From: Alloalcanivorax xenomutans
Lineage (GTDB): Bacteria; Pseudomonadota; Gammaproteobacteria; Pseudomonadales; Alcanivoracaceae
Direction of reading: 5' to 3'
Assembly: GCF_900217905.1 (NCBI RefSeq)
Contig: NZ_OBMO01000005.1
Coordinates: 124,001-188,000 of the forward strand
DNA: 64,000 nucleotides
Each line of letters begins with the position of its first letter. Positions within the stretch are counted from its first letter, which is position 1. The notes beneath the pieces were generated by a model. That model saw only the letters and a program-made list of their open reading frames with translations, ran no database searches and was not told the origin of the DNA. Shown here piece by piece: positions 17,001 through 25,631 of the stretch. A program made the position numbers and the translations under genes.

Positions 17001-18008
17001 ATGCTGTATTCCCTCGCCCGTCCCCTGTTGTTTTCCCTGTCCGCCGAACGCAGTCATGATTTGACGCTGGCGGCGCTGCGTCACGGCGCCGGCAAGCTCT
17101 ATCCGGGCCGGGTACCGGACCGGCCGGTGCGGGTGATGGGGCTGGATTTTCCCAATCCGGTGGGCTTGGCGGCGGGGCTGGATAAAAACGGAGACTGCAT
17201 CCGCGGCTTGGCGGCTCTCGGCTTTGGCTTTCTCGAGGTGGGAACGGTGACGCCACGCCCGCAGCCGGGCAATCCGCGGCCGCGTTTATTCCGGTTGCCC
17301 CGCTCCCGGGCAGTGATCAATCGCATGGGGTTCAATAACAAGGGCGTCGATTACCTGGTGGAAGCGGTCCGTGGCAGTGGCTACAAGGGTATTCTTGGCA
17401 TCAATATCGGCAAGAACAAGGACACGCCGATGGAGCAGGCGGTGGAAGACTACCTGCACTGCCAGCGCAAGGTGCATGCCCTGGCCAGCTATCTGGTGGT
17501 CAACGTGTCCTCGCCAAACACGCCGGGCCTGCGCGAGCTGCAGCATGGCGAGGCATTGAACGCGCTGTTGAGCACTTTGCGCGAGGAGCAGAGCAAGCTC
17601 GACCAGCGCAATGGCTGGAAGGTGCCGCTGGTGGTCAAGATCGCCCCGGACAATAGTGATGAGGAACTGGCGTCCATGGCGGAAGCCTTTGTCCGTCACG
17701 GCATCGATGGGGTCTGTGTCGGCAATACCACGTTGCAGCGACCCGGTGTCGCCGGCGAGCCGCACGCTGACGAGCAGGGTGGCCTCAGCGGTGCCCCGCT
17801 GAAACCGATTGCTCACCGCGCGCTGGACGTGGTCAGCCGCACTCTGAACGGCCGTGTACCGCTGATCGGCGTGGGCGGCATCATGAACAGCGAGGATGCT
17901 CTGGAAAAGCGGCGTCTCGGTGCCGATCTGGTGCAAATCTACAGCGGACTGATATACCGGGGCCCGGAACTGATCGGCGAGATCGCCCGGGGCTGGCCAA
18001 AGGGCTGA
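17001..18008 (+). CDS. pyrD: Dihydroorotate dehydrogenase (quinone), class 2
   Basis: A 335-aa membrane-associated class 2 enzyme. The N-terminal amphipathic helices (MLYSLARPLLFSLSAERSHD) mark the quinone-using class. Further motifs: FPNPVGLAAGLDKNGD, GFLEVGTVTPRPQPGNP, the Ser-base region NVSSPNTPGLRELQ, and the FMN-phosphate region IGVGGIMNSEDA. It oxidises dihydroorotate to orotate in pyrimidine synthesis and passes electrons to the quinone pool. Its stop lies 2 bp before a half copy of the GCCTGTTC element, which separates it from the convergent rmf. Confidence 0.97.
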   Translation: MLYSLARPLLFSLSAERSHDLTLAALRHGAGKLYPGRVPDRPVRVMGLDFPNPVGLAAGLDKNGDCIRGLAALGFGFLEVGTVTPRPQPGNPRPRLFRLPRSRAVINRMGFNNKGVDYLVEAVRGSGYKGILGINIGKNKDTPMEQAVEDYLHCQRKVHALASYLVVNVSSPNTPGLRELQHGEALNALLSTLREEQSKLDQRNGWKVPLVVKIAPDNSDEELASMAEAFVRHGIDGVCVGNTTLQRPGVAGEPHADEQGGLSGAPLKPIAHRALDVVSRTLNGRVPLIGVGGIMNSEDALEKRRLGADLVQIYSGLIYRGPELIGEIARGWPKG

Positions 18009-18009
18009 G

Positions 18010-18033
18010 GCGTAAAGATCGCGAACAGGCTCT
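18010..18033. repeat. Half copy of the MITE-like element end
   Basis: GCGTAAAGATCGCGAACAGG followed by CTCT matches the right end of the 22683-22950 element (GCGTAAAGATCATGAACAGG then CTCT) with two differences. No inverted partner was found nearby. Confidence 0.6.
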
Positions 18034-18059
18034 AAAGAAAAGGGCCCGGGTGGGGCCCT
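18034..18059 (-). terminator. Probable rho-independent terminator of rmf
   Basis: Read on the minus strand, AGGGCCCCACCCGGGCCCT forms a GC-rich hairpin followed by TTTCTTT. It lies 85 bp beyond the rmf stop. It may also slow transcription coming from pyrD, but on the plus strand there is no T tract. Confidence 0.6.
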
Positions 18060-18144
18060 ATGGGGTCGGCACCAAGAGTGCCGGCGCTGTGGAGAACGGG
18101 TTGCTTTATCGGTTCATCATATCCGGTTCATTTCCCCCTTTTCT

Positions 18145-18351
18145 TCAGCGGAGATCCTTGAGGTTGTGGATGCCGGCGACACCCACCAGGCCATGTAATT
18201 GATCAACGCGCCCTTCGCGCCATCCGTTCAGCCAGCTGCTGCGGGCCTGCAAAGCGTCGAAGGGACAAAAGTCTTTGGATTTTCCTTTGTAACCGGCCTG
18301 GTATCCGCGGCTGTAGGCCCGCTCCTCACGACTCCGTTTCTGTCTTTTCAT
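18145..18351 (-). CDS. rmf: Ribosome modulation factor
   Basis: A 68-aa basic protein, MKRQKRSREERAYSRGYQAG then YKGKSKDFCPFDALQARSSW and LNGWREGR, matching RMF closely. RMF drives formation of inactive 100S ribosome dimers in stationary phase. I chose the ATG at 18351, which has GAGGAAAG upstream; an in-frame GTG at 18357 is less likely. The C-terminal tail (HGLVGVAGIHNLKDLR) is longer than in E. coli RMF. It is convergent with pyrD and has its own terminator. Confidence 0.93.
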   Translation of the reverse strand: MKRQKRSREERAYSRGYQAGYKGKSKDFCPFDALQARSSWLNGWREGRVDQLHGLVGVAGIHNLKDLR

Positions 18352-18770
18352 GGACACTTTCCTCTTTCCTTCATCGTAGTGACTGGGAATATCCTGCTGA
18401 TCTTCTCTGTGTCACAATGCGCCGCCCTGAATTCCATACGGAATCTCCTCCGGCGGGGCGGGCGAGCCCTTTGTCTCCCCGGATTGTTGTTCCGGGTCTT
18501 TCTCCCTGGCTCAAAGGCCCGTGATGCCGGTGGCGAACACGAGTGATCAGGTATTGGTAGTGCCTTGGCCCGCGTCCATTATCGCGCAAGCCGTTCTTCG
18601 AGTATGGGAAAGGGGGCTGCCCGTGTCGAATAACGAACGGCAATATGTGACGGCGTGGTTAAACGGATGCCGCATATTTGACGGTTTCGTGAAAGTTCGC
18701 CTATCTCCTTGATTTAGCTGATAATTGCTTCGAGACATCAATTCGTGCAGACACCGATGAGGCATTCCCC
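18352..18770. other. Intergenic region between divergent rmf and rlmKL
   Basis: 419 bp without a convincing gene; both strands have short open frames but no ribosome sites. It is less GC-rich than the genes and must hold the rmf promoter (left part) and the rlmKL promoter (right part; an AT-rich stretch, GATTTAGCTGATAATTGC, lies about 50 bp before rlmKL). No repeat of the window's families was seen. Confidence 0.5.
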
Positions 18771-20882
18771 ATGGAGTTCGTGACCACTTGCCTGCCGGGC
18801 CTGGCCCCGCTGCTGGCCGAGGAACTGGTGGAGCTGGGCATATCCGTAACAGAGACCGGTAACGCCCATGTCATCATCGATGGGCGCCAGGAAGACGGCT
18901 TGCGGGTGTGCCTGTGGTCGCGTCTGGCGGAGCGTGTGCTGCTGCCGCTGGTGACTCTGGAGATCAGCGCGGAAGAAGCCCCGGAAGCGTTGGCGGCGGC
19001 GCTGGACTGGCCAGCCCTGGTGGCGGCCGGCGCGCCCTTGTTTCTCAATCTGGAGCACGGCAAGGGCGTGCGCGGTGACAACCGTATCAGCACCCGGCGG
19101 CTGGCGCGGGCGCTGCCTCCGTCGCTGCGTGTTTCGGACAGTGAACTGGGAGCGTGTTGCGTCCGCGGGCGTTTGGACGAGGATCAGGCTCACCTGTGGC
19201 TGGATCTGGCCGGCACGCCGCTGCATCGGCGCGGCTATCGTCTGGCCGGTGGCCGGGCGCCGCTGCGCGAGAATCTGGCCGCGGGCGTACTGAGAGCCGG
19301 CGGTTGGCATCGCCAGGACCGCCCCTCCATGTTGCTGGATCCGTTTTGCGGTAGCGGCACCCTGCTGATCGAAGCGGCCTGGATGGCCGGCGGCGTGGCG
19401 CCCGGCGCCTTGCGTCAGGACTACGGATTCATGGCCTGGCGCGGATGCCGGCGGGCGTTGTGGGAAGGGCTGCGCGAAGAGGCCGCCGCCACCTTGCGGA
19501 AGGTGCCGTCGTTGCCGCCGCTGAAGGGCTTCGACGTGGATAACCGGGCCATCCAGTACGCCATGGATAACGCCGAGCGAGCCGGGGTGCGGCGCTTGCT
19601 GCACCTGGAGCGGCGCGAGCTGGGTGCCCTGCGCCAGCGGGATCTGGGCGACACCGGACTGCTGGTGACCAACCCGCCCTGGGGCGAGCGTCTGGAGGAG
19701 CGCGAGCGTTCCGCCTGGCTGCACGCCGGCCTTGGCCGTCTGATGGGGCAAAGGGCGCTCAACTGGACCGCGGTGTTGCTGGGCACTGATGTCACCACCC
19801 TGGATCGTTGCGGCATGGAACTACAAAGCCAGCACCGCTTGCTAAACGGGCCGCTGAAGAACTATATCCGCGTCTACCGGCCACGGCCGCCGGTGCCGGA
19901 AGCGCCGCTGCGGGTGGCACCGGAGCCCGGCTTCGCGCCGCCGGAAGGGGCGGTGCCGCTGCTGAACCGGCTGCGCAAGAACGGCAAGCACCTGCGCCGC
20001 TGGCTGGAACGTGAGGATATCCAGTCGTACCGACTCTATGACCGTGATCTGCCGGAGTTCAACGTGGCGGTGGATATCTACGGCGACCAGGCGCTGGTGC
20101 AGGAGTTCAAGGCGCCGTCCTCCATCGACCCGGATAAAGCCAAGGAGCGCCGCCAGTGGGCGGTGAGCGCGGTGCGTTCGGCGCTGGCGGTACACCGGGA
20201 GCAGGTTCATCTGCGCACCCGCGAGCGGCAGAAGGGGCACCGCCAATATCAAAAGCTGGACAGCCGGGGCCAATACAAGGTGGTGCGCGAAGGACGTGCC
20301 CATCTTCTGGTGAATCTCAATGACTATCTGGATACCGGCCTGTTCCTGGATCATCGGCCGATGCGGCTGCGCTTGGCGCAGGAGTCCGCCGGCAAGCGCG
20401 TCCTGAATCTGTTCGCCTACACCGGCGCCGCCAGTGTTCACGCTCTGGTGGGCGGCGCTCGCCGGGTGGTGACGGTGGATGCCTCGCGCCGTTATCTGGA
20501 CTGGGCCGCCTGCAACCTGGCCTTGAATGGTTTTTCCAGTGACGCTCACCCGCTCGAGCGGGCGGATGTAATGAGCTGGCTGGAAACCTGCCGCGAACAG
20601 TTCGATGTGGTGTTCTGTGATCCGCCCACATTCTCAAATAACAAAAGCCGCCAGGATTTCGTGGTCCAGGAGCATCACGGTGAATTGATCCGCCGTATTC
20701 TCAAACGGCTCGAGCCCGGCGGTGTCCTGTACTTCTCCTGCAACTTCCGCCGTTTCGAACTGGATGAAAGTATTCGCCGCTGGTACCAGGTGGAAGACCT
20801 TACCCAATGGAGCACCCCGGAGGACTTTCGCCGCCACGGACTGCACCATTGCTTCGCCATCCGTCACGGGGAGACACCATGA
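18771..20882 (+). CDS. rlmKL: Bifunctional 23S rRNA methyltransferase RlmKL
   Basis: A 703-aa two-enzyme fusion. The N-terminal THUMP-type domain (from MEFVTTCLPGLAPLLAEELV) is followed by the RlmL methyltransferase with LLDPFCGSGTLLIEAAW and the catalytic NPPWGERL (m2G2445). The C-terminal RlmK half has VLNLFAYTGAASVHALVGGA and CDPPTFSNNK (m7G2069). It modifies 23S rRNA during large-subunit assembly. Its TGA overlaps the ATG of the next gene as ATGA, coupling the two. Confidence 0.95.
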   Translation: MEFVTTCLPGLAPLLAEELVELGISVTETGNAHVIIDGRQEDGLRVCLWSRLAERVLLPLVTLEISAEEAPEALAAALDWPALVAAGAPLFLNLEHGKGVRGDNRISTRRLARALPPSLRVSDSELGACCVRGRLDEDQAHLWLDLAGTPLHRRGYRLAGGRAPLRENLAAGVLRAGGWHRQDRPSMLLDPFCGSGTLLIEAAWMAGGVAPGALRQDYGFMAWRGCRRALWEGLREEAAATLRKVPSLPPLKGFDVDNRAIQYAMDNAERAGVRRLLHLERRELGALRQRDLGDTGLLVTNPPWGERLEERERSAWLHAGLGRLMGQRALNWTAVLLGTDVTTLDRCGMELQSQHRLLNGPLKNYIRVYRPRPPVPEAPLRVAPEPGFAPPEGAVPLLNRLRKNGKHLRRWLEREDIQSYRLYDRDLPEFNVAVDIYGDQALVQEFKAPSSIDPDKAKERRQWAVSAVRSALAVHREQVHLRTRERQKGHRQYQKLDSRGQYKVVREGRAHLLVNLNDYLDTGLFLDHRPMRLRLAQESAGKRVLNLFAYTGAASVHALVGGARRVVTVDASRRYLDWAACNLALNGFSSDAHPLERADVMSWLETCREQFDVVFCDPPTFSNNKSRQDFVVQEHHGELIRRILKRLEPGGVLYFSCNFRRFELDESIRRWYQVEDLTQWSTPEDFRRHGLHHCFAIRHGETP

Positions 20883-21115
20883 CCGTCACGCTTTACACCA
20901 CCTTGGGATGCCATTTGTGCGAGCGGGCCCGGGATATGCTCTTGACCGTGGACCCGCTGCTGGCTATCGAGGCCGTCGACATCGCCGAGGACGACGATCT
21001 GATCGCCCGGTACGGTGAGCGTATTCCGGTCTTGCGTCGGGGTGAGCAGGAATTGGCCTGGCCATTCGGACTGCTGGACGTGCGCGCGTTTCTGATGGGG
21101 GAACGGCTGGCCTGA
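20879..21115 (+). CDS. Glutaredoxin-family protein (DUF836 type)
   Basis: A 78-aa thioredoxin-fold protein, MTVTLYTTLGCHLCERARDM, with a CHLC active-site pair at residues 11-14 and the cis-Pro segment GERIPVLRR. It overlaps rlmKL by four bases, so it is read as part of that transcript. Small proteins of this type are annotated as glutaredoxin-like; a specific partner is not known. It ends shortly before a REP cluster. Confidence 0.87.
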   Translation: MTVTLYTTLGCHLCERARDMLLTVDPLLAIEAVDIAEDDDLIARYGERIPVLRRGEQELAWPFGLLDVRAFLMGERLA

Positions 21116-21150
21116 GGGGACTTGGAGAGATGAATTCGGAGAGTGCTACA

Positions 21151-21270
21151 AGGCCGCTGCAGGAGCTTGCCTTGCAAGCGAATCGGGCTCCCGGCAAAGG
21201 ATTCGCCAGCAGGCTGGCTCCCACAATTTGTGCCACGAAGCCGCCGTAGGAGCTTGCCCGCAAGCGAATT
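21151..21270. repeat. REP-like repeat cluster
   Basis: Three units: CCGCTGCAGGAGCTTGCCTT then GCAAGCGAAT; inverted ATTCGCCAGCAGGCTGGCTC then CCAC; and CCGTAGGAGCTTGCCCGCAA then GCGAATT. It sits between convergent grx-like and tatD genes. Confidence 0.75.
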
Positions 21271-21300
21271 GGATTTTGATTTAAGCCCCCACGGCGGCTA

Positions 21301-22131
21301 CTAGGCCGCCGGCCAATCCCGCTGCAAAAACGCCAGAGTATTGGCCAGGGTTTGCTGGGCCAGGGCTTGCGTCGTTTCGCCTCGCAGGGCCGCCACCCGT
21401 TCGCCGATCCAGGGGAGCAGGCAGGGTTCATTGCGGCGTTTCTTTGCCGGAGGTTCCGGTAAATCCCTTGGCAGCAGGTAAGGGGCGTCGGTTTCCAGCA
21501 GCAGCCGGTTGCCGGGAATATGCGGTACCAGTTCGGCCAGCTCGCGGCCGCGTCGTTCGTCGCAGATCCAGCCGGTGATGCCGATGAAGCAATCCAGGTC
21601 CAGGTAGTCGAACAGGGGGCGGCGCTGATCAGTGAAACAGTGCACCACCACAGAGGGTAACCGGTCCCGCCAGGCCTTGAGCATGGGCAGGAAGCGATCA
21701 TGGGCGTCCCGCTGATGCAAAAACACCGGTTTGTTCAACCCGGCGGCCAGCGCCAGTTGCGCTTCGAACGCTTTTTCCTGATCCGGGCGCGGGGAGAAAT
21801 CCCGATTAAAATCCAGCCCCATCTCACCAGCCGCCGCCACCGCCGGTTGCCCCAGCAGTTCCCGTAATTCCGACAGAATCCCGTCGTTACAGAAGCGGGC
21901 ACTATGCGGATGCAGGCCGGCGGTACAGAGCAGGCCCTGATCGGGGTAGCGTTGGCACAGCGCCAGTGCTTGCCGGGATTCCTCGACGTTGGTGCCGGTC
22001 AGCAGCAGGCGGCTGACGCCAGCCCGCCGGGCCCGTTGCAGTACCGCTTCACGGTCGTCGGCGAACTGGCGGTCGGTGAGGTTGACACCGATATCCGCCC
22101 ATTCACACGCACTGGGGTCAGGCATACTCAT
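21301..22131 (-). CDS. tatD: TatD family metal-dependent DNase
   Basis: A 276-aa TIM-barrel hydrolase. It has the TatD-proper opening ADIGVNLTDRQFADDRE rather than the DxHxH of YcfH/YjjV paralogues, plus GLHPHSARF, GEMGLDFNRDFSP, FLHQRDAHDRF, VHCFTD and LETDAPYLLPRDLP. Relatives are Mg-dependent 3'-5' exonucleases implicated in DNA repair and oxidative-damage clearance; the link to Tat export is only by gene position in E. coli. Its ATG overlaps the stop of the DUF1499 gene as ATGA. Confidence 0.93.
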   Translation of the reverse strand: MSMPDPSACEWADIGVNLTDRQFADDREAVLQRARRAGVSRLLLTGTNVEESRQALALCQRYPDQGLLCTAGLHPHSARFCNDGILSELRELLGQPAVAAAGEMGLDFNRDFSPRPDQEKAFEAQLALAAGLNKPVFLHQRDAHDRFLPMLKAWRDRLPSVVVHCFTDQRRPLFDYLDLDCFIGITGWICDERRGRELAELVPHIPGNRLLLETDAPYLLPRDLPEPPAKKRRNEPCLLPWIGERVAALRGETTQALAQQTLANTLAFLQRDWPAA

Positions 22132-22619
22132 CCGGCGCCTTGCCCCTGAACCGGTGTCAGGCCGCCCAGCCGTTCCTCAAGCCGCTCACGCAGATCCTCC
22201 ACCCGGCGCCGGTTGGCGCCGAAATCGTAGTATCCGACCCGCGAGGCGGAGCGCACTTCAATACCGCCATTCTCGTGCACATAGAAAGTGACGTCATCAA
22301 CAAAGCGAAGCACGCGGCTGGTGAAGCGTGCCTGCAAGCGTGCCGGCCCTACCTGTTCGAAACTGACACGGGGCAGGGTGGCCAGCACTTCGCGCAGCAG
22401 TTTCAGACTGCCGGCACGGTCGGCGTAGCCGGGAAGAGGCGCCACCCGGTGCCGTTCATCCGTGGCCAGGCTGGACACGCAATTGGGTGAGGACGGGCAG
22501 GGTGCTAGCAAACGGGTGTCGTTCATGGCAAAGCTACTCAGCAATAACAAACCACAGGCACAGAGAACACGGCGGGCATGCCGTGAGAGAACCCGTGATG
22601 CGCCCCCGGCGCTTGGCAT
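22128..22619 (-). CDS. DUF1499 family protein, probably exported or membrane-anchored
   Basis: 163 aa; an N-terminal hydrophobic stretch (VLCACGLLLLSSFAM) precedes the DUF1499 core: CPSSPNCVSSLATDERHRV, the FTSRVLRFVDDVTFYV strand and SASRVGYYDFGANRRRVEDL. Function is unknown; relatives occur beside lipid or photosynthesis genes. An alternative start at 22526 would remove the hydrophobic part. It is translationally coupled to tatD. The MITE-like element begins 64 bp upstream, so its promoter is squeezed between the two. Confidence 0.82.
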   Translation of the reverse strand: MPSAGGASRVLSRHARRVLCACGLLLLSSFAMNDTRLLAPCPSSPNCVSSLATDERHRVAPLPGYADRAGSLKLLREVLATLPRVSFEQVGPARLQARFTSRVLRFVDDVTFYVHENGGIEVRSASRVGYYDFGANRRRVEDLRERLEERLGGLTPVQGQGAG

Positions 22620-22682
22620 CCGCTGGGATGCCCGACCCTCCCTGGCACGTCGACTGATGTCGCCGTTATCACTGTGCTTCTT

Positions 22683-22950
22683 AGAGCCTGTTCATGATCT
22701 TTACACCGCCGCGCCGGAGTCCATTTTGTCGTCAGGTCGTGATTCCGGTTGTGCGGTGTAGTCAATCTACATAAACAAGCGTAATTACGGCCTGGCGGCA
22801 AAAGGGGCCCGGCCCTTCGGGTTGCGCTGGAAAAGCCGCCAGACGACGCCCCGGCCTTTGCCTTTGGCCCACCAAAGCCTGCAGTCCGCGACGTCGTCTG
22901 GCGGCTTTTCCAACAGCAACGCGGCGGCGTAAAGATCATGAACAGGCTCT
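22683..22950. repeat. MITE-like element, 268 bp with 31-bp inverted ends
   Basis: The left end, AGAGCCTGTTCATGATCTTT then ACACCGCCGCG, and the right end in inverse orientation match over 31 bp with one mismatch. A second nested inverted repeat, GGAAAAGCCGCCAGACGAC, lies at about 22829-22847 and its inverse at 22893-22912. No transposase ORF and no clear target duplication were seen. The half copy at 18010 and the small palindrome at 8482 share the end word. It is non-autonomous by structure; the parent element is not in the window. Confidence 0.65.
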
Positions 22951-23162
22951 TTCCTTGGTCCTGACCGTCCTGTTCATGGAAACTCTGTCTCAGGGTACGT
23001 CTCAGGGTGTCTCCATGGCGTCTACGGAAGGTCGTGGCCTTTCATTCCCTGGCCAACAATGTGGCGACAACAGGACCACGGGCGCCATGGAGAAAACGCA
23101 AATGCGTGCGTAGTCTAACCGGCACTAACGCATTTTGTCTCTTCGGGAGCGGCGAATGGCTC

Positions 23163-23777
23163 TTAATGCGCGTTCGGATCGCGGATCAGGCCGACGAACA
23201 CACCTTCGATGATCAACTGATCCGCGGGCACCTGAATCGGTTCGTAGTCTTCGTTGGCCGGCAGCAAGGTGGCATCGGATTTGTTCAGCCGCAACGTTTT
23301 CACCGTCACTTCCTCGCCGATGCGGGCCACCACGATTTCACCGGAACGGGCCGTTTCACTCTTGCGCACGGCGATCAGATCGCCGTCGAAGATGCCGGCG
23401 TCGATCATGCTGTCGCCCTGCACCTGGAGCAGATAGGTGGGCCGCTGGCGAAACAATCCACGTGGCACCGGTACCGTGCGCTGCACGTTTTCCACCGCCT
23501 CGATCGGGGTGCCGGCGGCCACCTTGCCCACCACCGGTAATTCATCCTCGTCGCCGAGGGCCGACTCCAGGAGCTGAATGCCGCGGGAGCGGTCGCTGTG
23601 CAGGCGGATATAGCCTTTACGCTCCAGTGCCCGCAGGTGATCGGAGGCGGCGTTCTTGGACTGGAACCCCATTCTTTCGGCGATTTCCGCCCGGGTGGGG
23701 GCCATGCCGGTGTCCGCCTGTGAATCACGGATGCAATCCAGCACCTGCTGCTGGCGGAGGGTCAGTTTGCTGCTCAT
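23163..23777 (-). CDS. lexA: LexA SOS repressor
   Basis: A 204-aa LexA. The N-terminal winged helix is MSSKLTLRQQQVLDCIRDSQ through about residue 70. The autocleavage bond is Ala88-Gly89 in KVAAGTP, the nucleophile Ser123 in GDSM and the general base Lys160 in VTVK; each is four positions later than in E. coli. RecA-stimulated self-cleavage releases the SOS genes. I chose the ATG at 23777; a longer frame to 23873 runs through the SOS box. No sulA-like gene lies beside it, unlike in Pseudomonas. Confidence 0.97.
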   Translation of the reverse strand: MSSKLTLRQQQVLDCIRDSQADTGMAPTRAEIAERMGFQSKNAASDHLRALERKGYIRLHSDRSRGIQLLESALGDEDELPVVGKVAAGTPIEAVENVQRTVPVPRGLFRQRPTYLLQVQGDSMIDAGIFDGDLIAVRKSETARSGEIVVARIGEEVTVKTLRLNKSDATLLPANEDYEPIQVPADQLIIEGVFVGLIRDPNAH

Positions 23778-23813
23778 GTCGGTCTCCTGTGGGTCGCCAC
23801 AACGGGAATGGCA

Positions 23814-23833
23814 TACTGATAATACGAACAGTA
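23814..23833. promoter_or_regulatory. SOS box of lexA
   Basis: TACTGATAATACGAACAGTA, a 20-bp near-palindrome fitting the gammaproteobacterial LexA box (CTG-N10-CAG core, TACTG and CAGTA outer arms). It sits 37 bp before the lexA ATG and overlaps a -10-like TATTAT on the minus strand, as expected for autorepression. Confidence 0.85.
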
Positions 23834-23999
23834 CAATATGTCCAGTGTTTTTGTCATTCCAATGTTGTTGCAAGGTGCTCTTCGCTCGCCTTGCGCGGCC
23901 ATCCCGGCTAGGCTATGCGCTCGGCGCTTCCCGGGGGGGAAGGCGGCGTCGTGGCGTTGTATCCGCTGCCAAGACAGCTTCCCGCGGAGGGGCTACGGA

Positions 24000-24080
24000 G
24001 CCGCTGCAGGAGCTTGCCGTGCAAGCGAATAGCGCCGCATTCCGGGAATTGGCTTGCAGGGCAAGCTCCTGCAGCAGCCT
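24000..24080. repeat. REP-like inverted pair
   Basis: GCCGCTGCAGGAGCTTGCCG then TGCAAGCGAAT, followed 20 bp later by inverted GGCTTGCAGGGCAAGCTCCT then GCAGCAGCC. With the SOS box it makes up most of the 341-bp gap between lexA and the next gene; the remaining 150 bp show nothing else recognisable. Confidence 0.75.
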
Positions 24081-24118
24081 TTCAGCGAATGGTAAGGCTG
24101 CCGTGGATTGGGGGGGAA

Positions 24119-24781
24119 ATGAAGCAGGCCGAGTGGCAACGTTCTCAGCAGGCGCGGGTGGAGTCATTACTTTCCGGCGTGCCGTTTTTCAATGAAGTAT
24201 CCCGCGACGATGCCGACCAGCGAGCCTTGCTGCTGGCCGGGACCCGGATTCTTGAAGCCGCGCCGGGCGAGGTGGTGATTCGGGCCGGGGCCGAGGCCAG
24301 CGGGCTTTATTTTTTGCTGCGTGGAGAGCTGTGGGTGCTTGGCGAGGGCACGCCGCCACCCGTGGTGTACCGGGTGTCGCCGGGGGAGGTGTTTGGCGCT
24401 TTGTCCCTGCTGCTGGCGACGCCGCGCAGCGCCACCTTGAAGGTGGCGGAAAAAGTGGCGGAGGAAGACCAGGCGAAACCAGCGGTGCTGGCGCGCTTGT
24501 CGTTCGCCGATTTCGATGAGCCGCGGGTGGCGTTATTCAGTCTTGCAACCCGCCTGGCGCTGTTTCACATGCTGGTGCATCAGATTCGCTGGGCGGTGGA
24601 GGTGCAGCGCCTGGCGGCGCCGGACGCGGAACTGGAGGCGGCTCTGCGCAAGATCCCGGTTTATCAGGGCGAGAAGGGAACCGCGCAGGAACTGGCGGCA
24701 CTGCGTGAACAGGCGCGGGCGCTGGCGGCGCTGTTATGCCGCTGGAACGATCACCCCCGTGCCGGGCCGGCGATGACGTGA
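24119..24781 (+). CDS. Single cyclic-nucleotide-binding domain protein
   Basis: 220 aa. The CNB beta-roll lies at about residues 25-140: EAAPGEVVIRAGAEASGLYF then LLRGELWVLGEG, and FGALSLLLATPRSATLK as the cassette region, where the usual Glu-Leu pair reads ALSL. A helical C-terminal part follows (RLALFHMLVHQIRWAVEVQR, REQARALAALLCRW) with no helix-turn-helix. The role is unknown; it may be a stand-alone sensor. ATG 24119 follows a run of G (GGGGGG) as ribosome site. It is divergent from lexA. Confidence 0.75.
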   Translation: MKQAEWQRSQQARVESLLSGVPFFNEVSRDDADQRALLLAGTRILEAAPGEVVIRAGAEASGLYFLLRGELWVLGEGTPPPVVYRVSPGEVFGALSLLLATPRSATLKVAEKVAEEDQAKPAVLARLSFADFDEPRVALFSLATRLALFHMLVHQIRWAVEVQRLAAPDAELEAALRKIPVYQGEKGTAQELAALREQARALAALLCRWNDHPRAGPAMT

Positions 24782-24853
24782 CGGCTCACCCCGGCCGGCT
24801 GCTGGCCGGGCGATCTGCACAAGGCGCGGATTGGTTGGGCTGGGCCGGTGCCG

Positions 24854-25312
24854 TCAGTCCGCTTTCTTGTCCTTGCGCTGGACTTTCACCGCCAGCACGT
24901 CGCAATGGGCTCCGGGCACCAGGCCGCGGGCGGTGGAGCCCAGCAGCAGAGCCAGGCCGCTGCGGGTGTGGCTGCCCACCACGATCAGATCCACGCCCAG
25001 CGCATCGGCCTTGTCGACGATGGTCTTTTCGATGGAACCCAGCTCAACGTGGATGCGATCCTCGCCGATCTGATACTGGCGAGCGTATTCCAGGGCGGTT
25101 TCGCGGGCCTGCTTGACCAGCCCGCTTTGCAGGTCGGTGACGTCCATGGGCACATCCGCGCCATAGGCCAGCGCCAGCGGCTCGATCACATGAATCAGAT
25201 GCAACTCGCCGGTGGCATTACCTTCCAGCACCCCGGCGGCACGGCAGAGGATGTCGGCGGACTCGTCACTGCAATCGATGGCGACAAGAATTCTTTGATA
25301 CGGAGCAGTCAC
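24854..25312 (-). CDS. Universal stress protein, UspA family
   Basis: A 152-aa Usp with the ATP-binding pattern: MTAPYQRILVAIDCSDESAD at the N-terminus and IVVGSHTRSGLALLLGSTAR near residue 112, i.e. the G-2x-G-9x-G(S/T) type. It starts at GTG 25312 after GAGGGAG; the frame open further upstream is not supported. Such cytoplasmic proteins accumulate in starvation and stress and bind ATP. The C-terminus KVQRKDKKAD is basic. It is convergent with the CNB gene, with a GC-rich hairpin near 24791-24810. Confidence 0.92.
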   Translation of the reverse strand: MTAPYQRILVAIDCSDESADILCRAAGVLEGNATGELHLIHVIEPLALAYGADVPMDVTDLQSGLVKQARETALEYARQYQIGEDRIHVELGSIEKTIVDKADALGVDLIVVGSHTRSGLALLLGSTARGLVPGAHCDVLAVKVQRKDKKAD

Positions 25313-25631
25313 GGCGGTCTCCCTCGAACGCTTTTCACCGAGTATAGCCCGCTCCCGGGAAGCGGTCGATTGATGCTGATCAAGGCCCGCCCGGCGGCCG
25401 ATCCCGCCTGGGCCGGCACGGTTCTCCGAAGGCCATGGGCAGGCCCTCGGGGAGGCGTCAAAACGGGATTGTGCCACCCCGAAGCTTGACCGGACGTTAG
25501 CGCCGCTGTCTAAATAGGCGCCCCTGAGGACCCCGGAAACGGGGTCTGGACATCGTATCCGGCCTTCCCCGGCCAAGGCGAAGGCCGGATCGACCGACTT
25601 CTCGGTAATTCAGTTGTGGGTGACGAACGTA
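25313..25631. other. Intergenic region between divergent usp and topA
   Basis: About 319 bp without a gene. It holds a possible topA promoter (TTGACC at 25486-25491, CTAAAT about 18 bp later), a small hairpin ACCCCGGAAACGGGGT near 25530, and an inverted repeat TCCGGCCTTC/GAAGGCCGGA at 25558-25589. The hairpins lie in the likely topA leader; no known riboswitch was recognised. Confidence 0.4.

Noticed and set aside
18199-18546. A 115-codon frame across rmf and its upstream region
   Set aside because: Overlaps rmf on the opposite strand, no ribosome site, and hydrophobic stretches arise from antisense reading.
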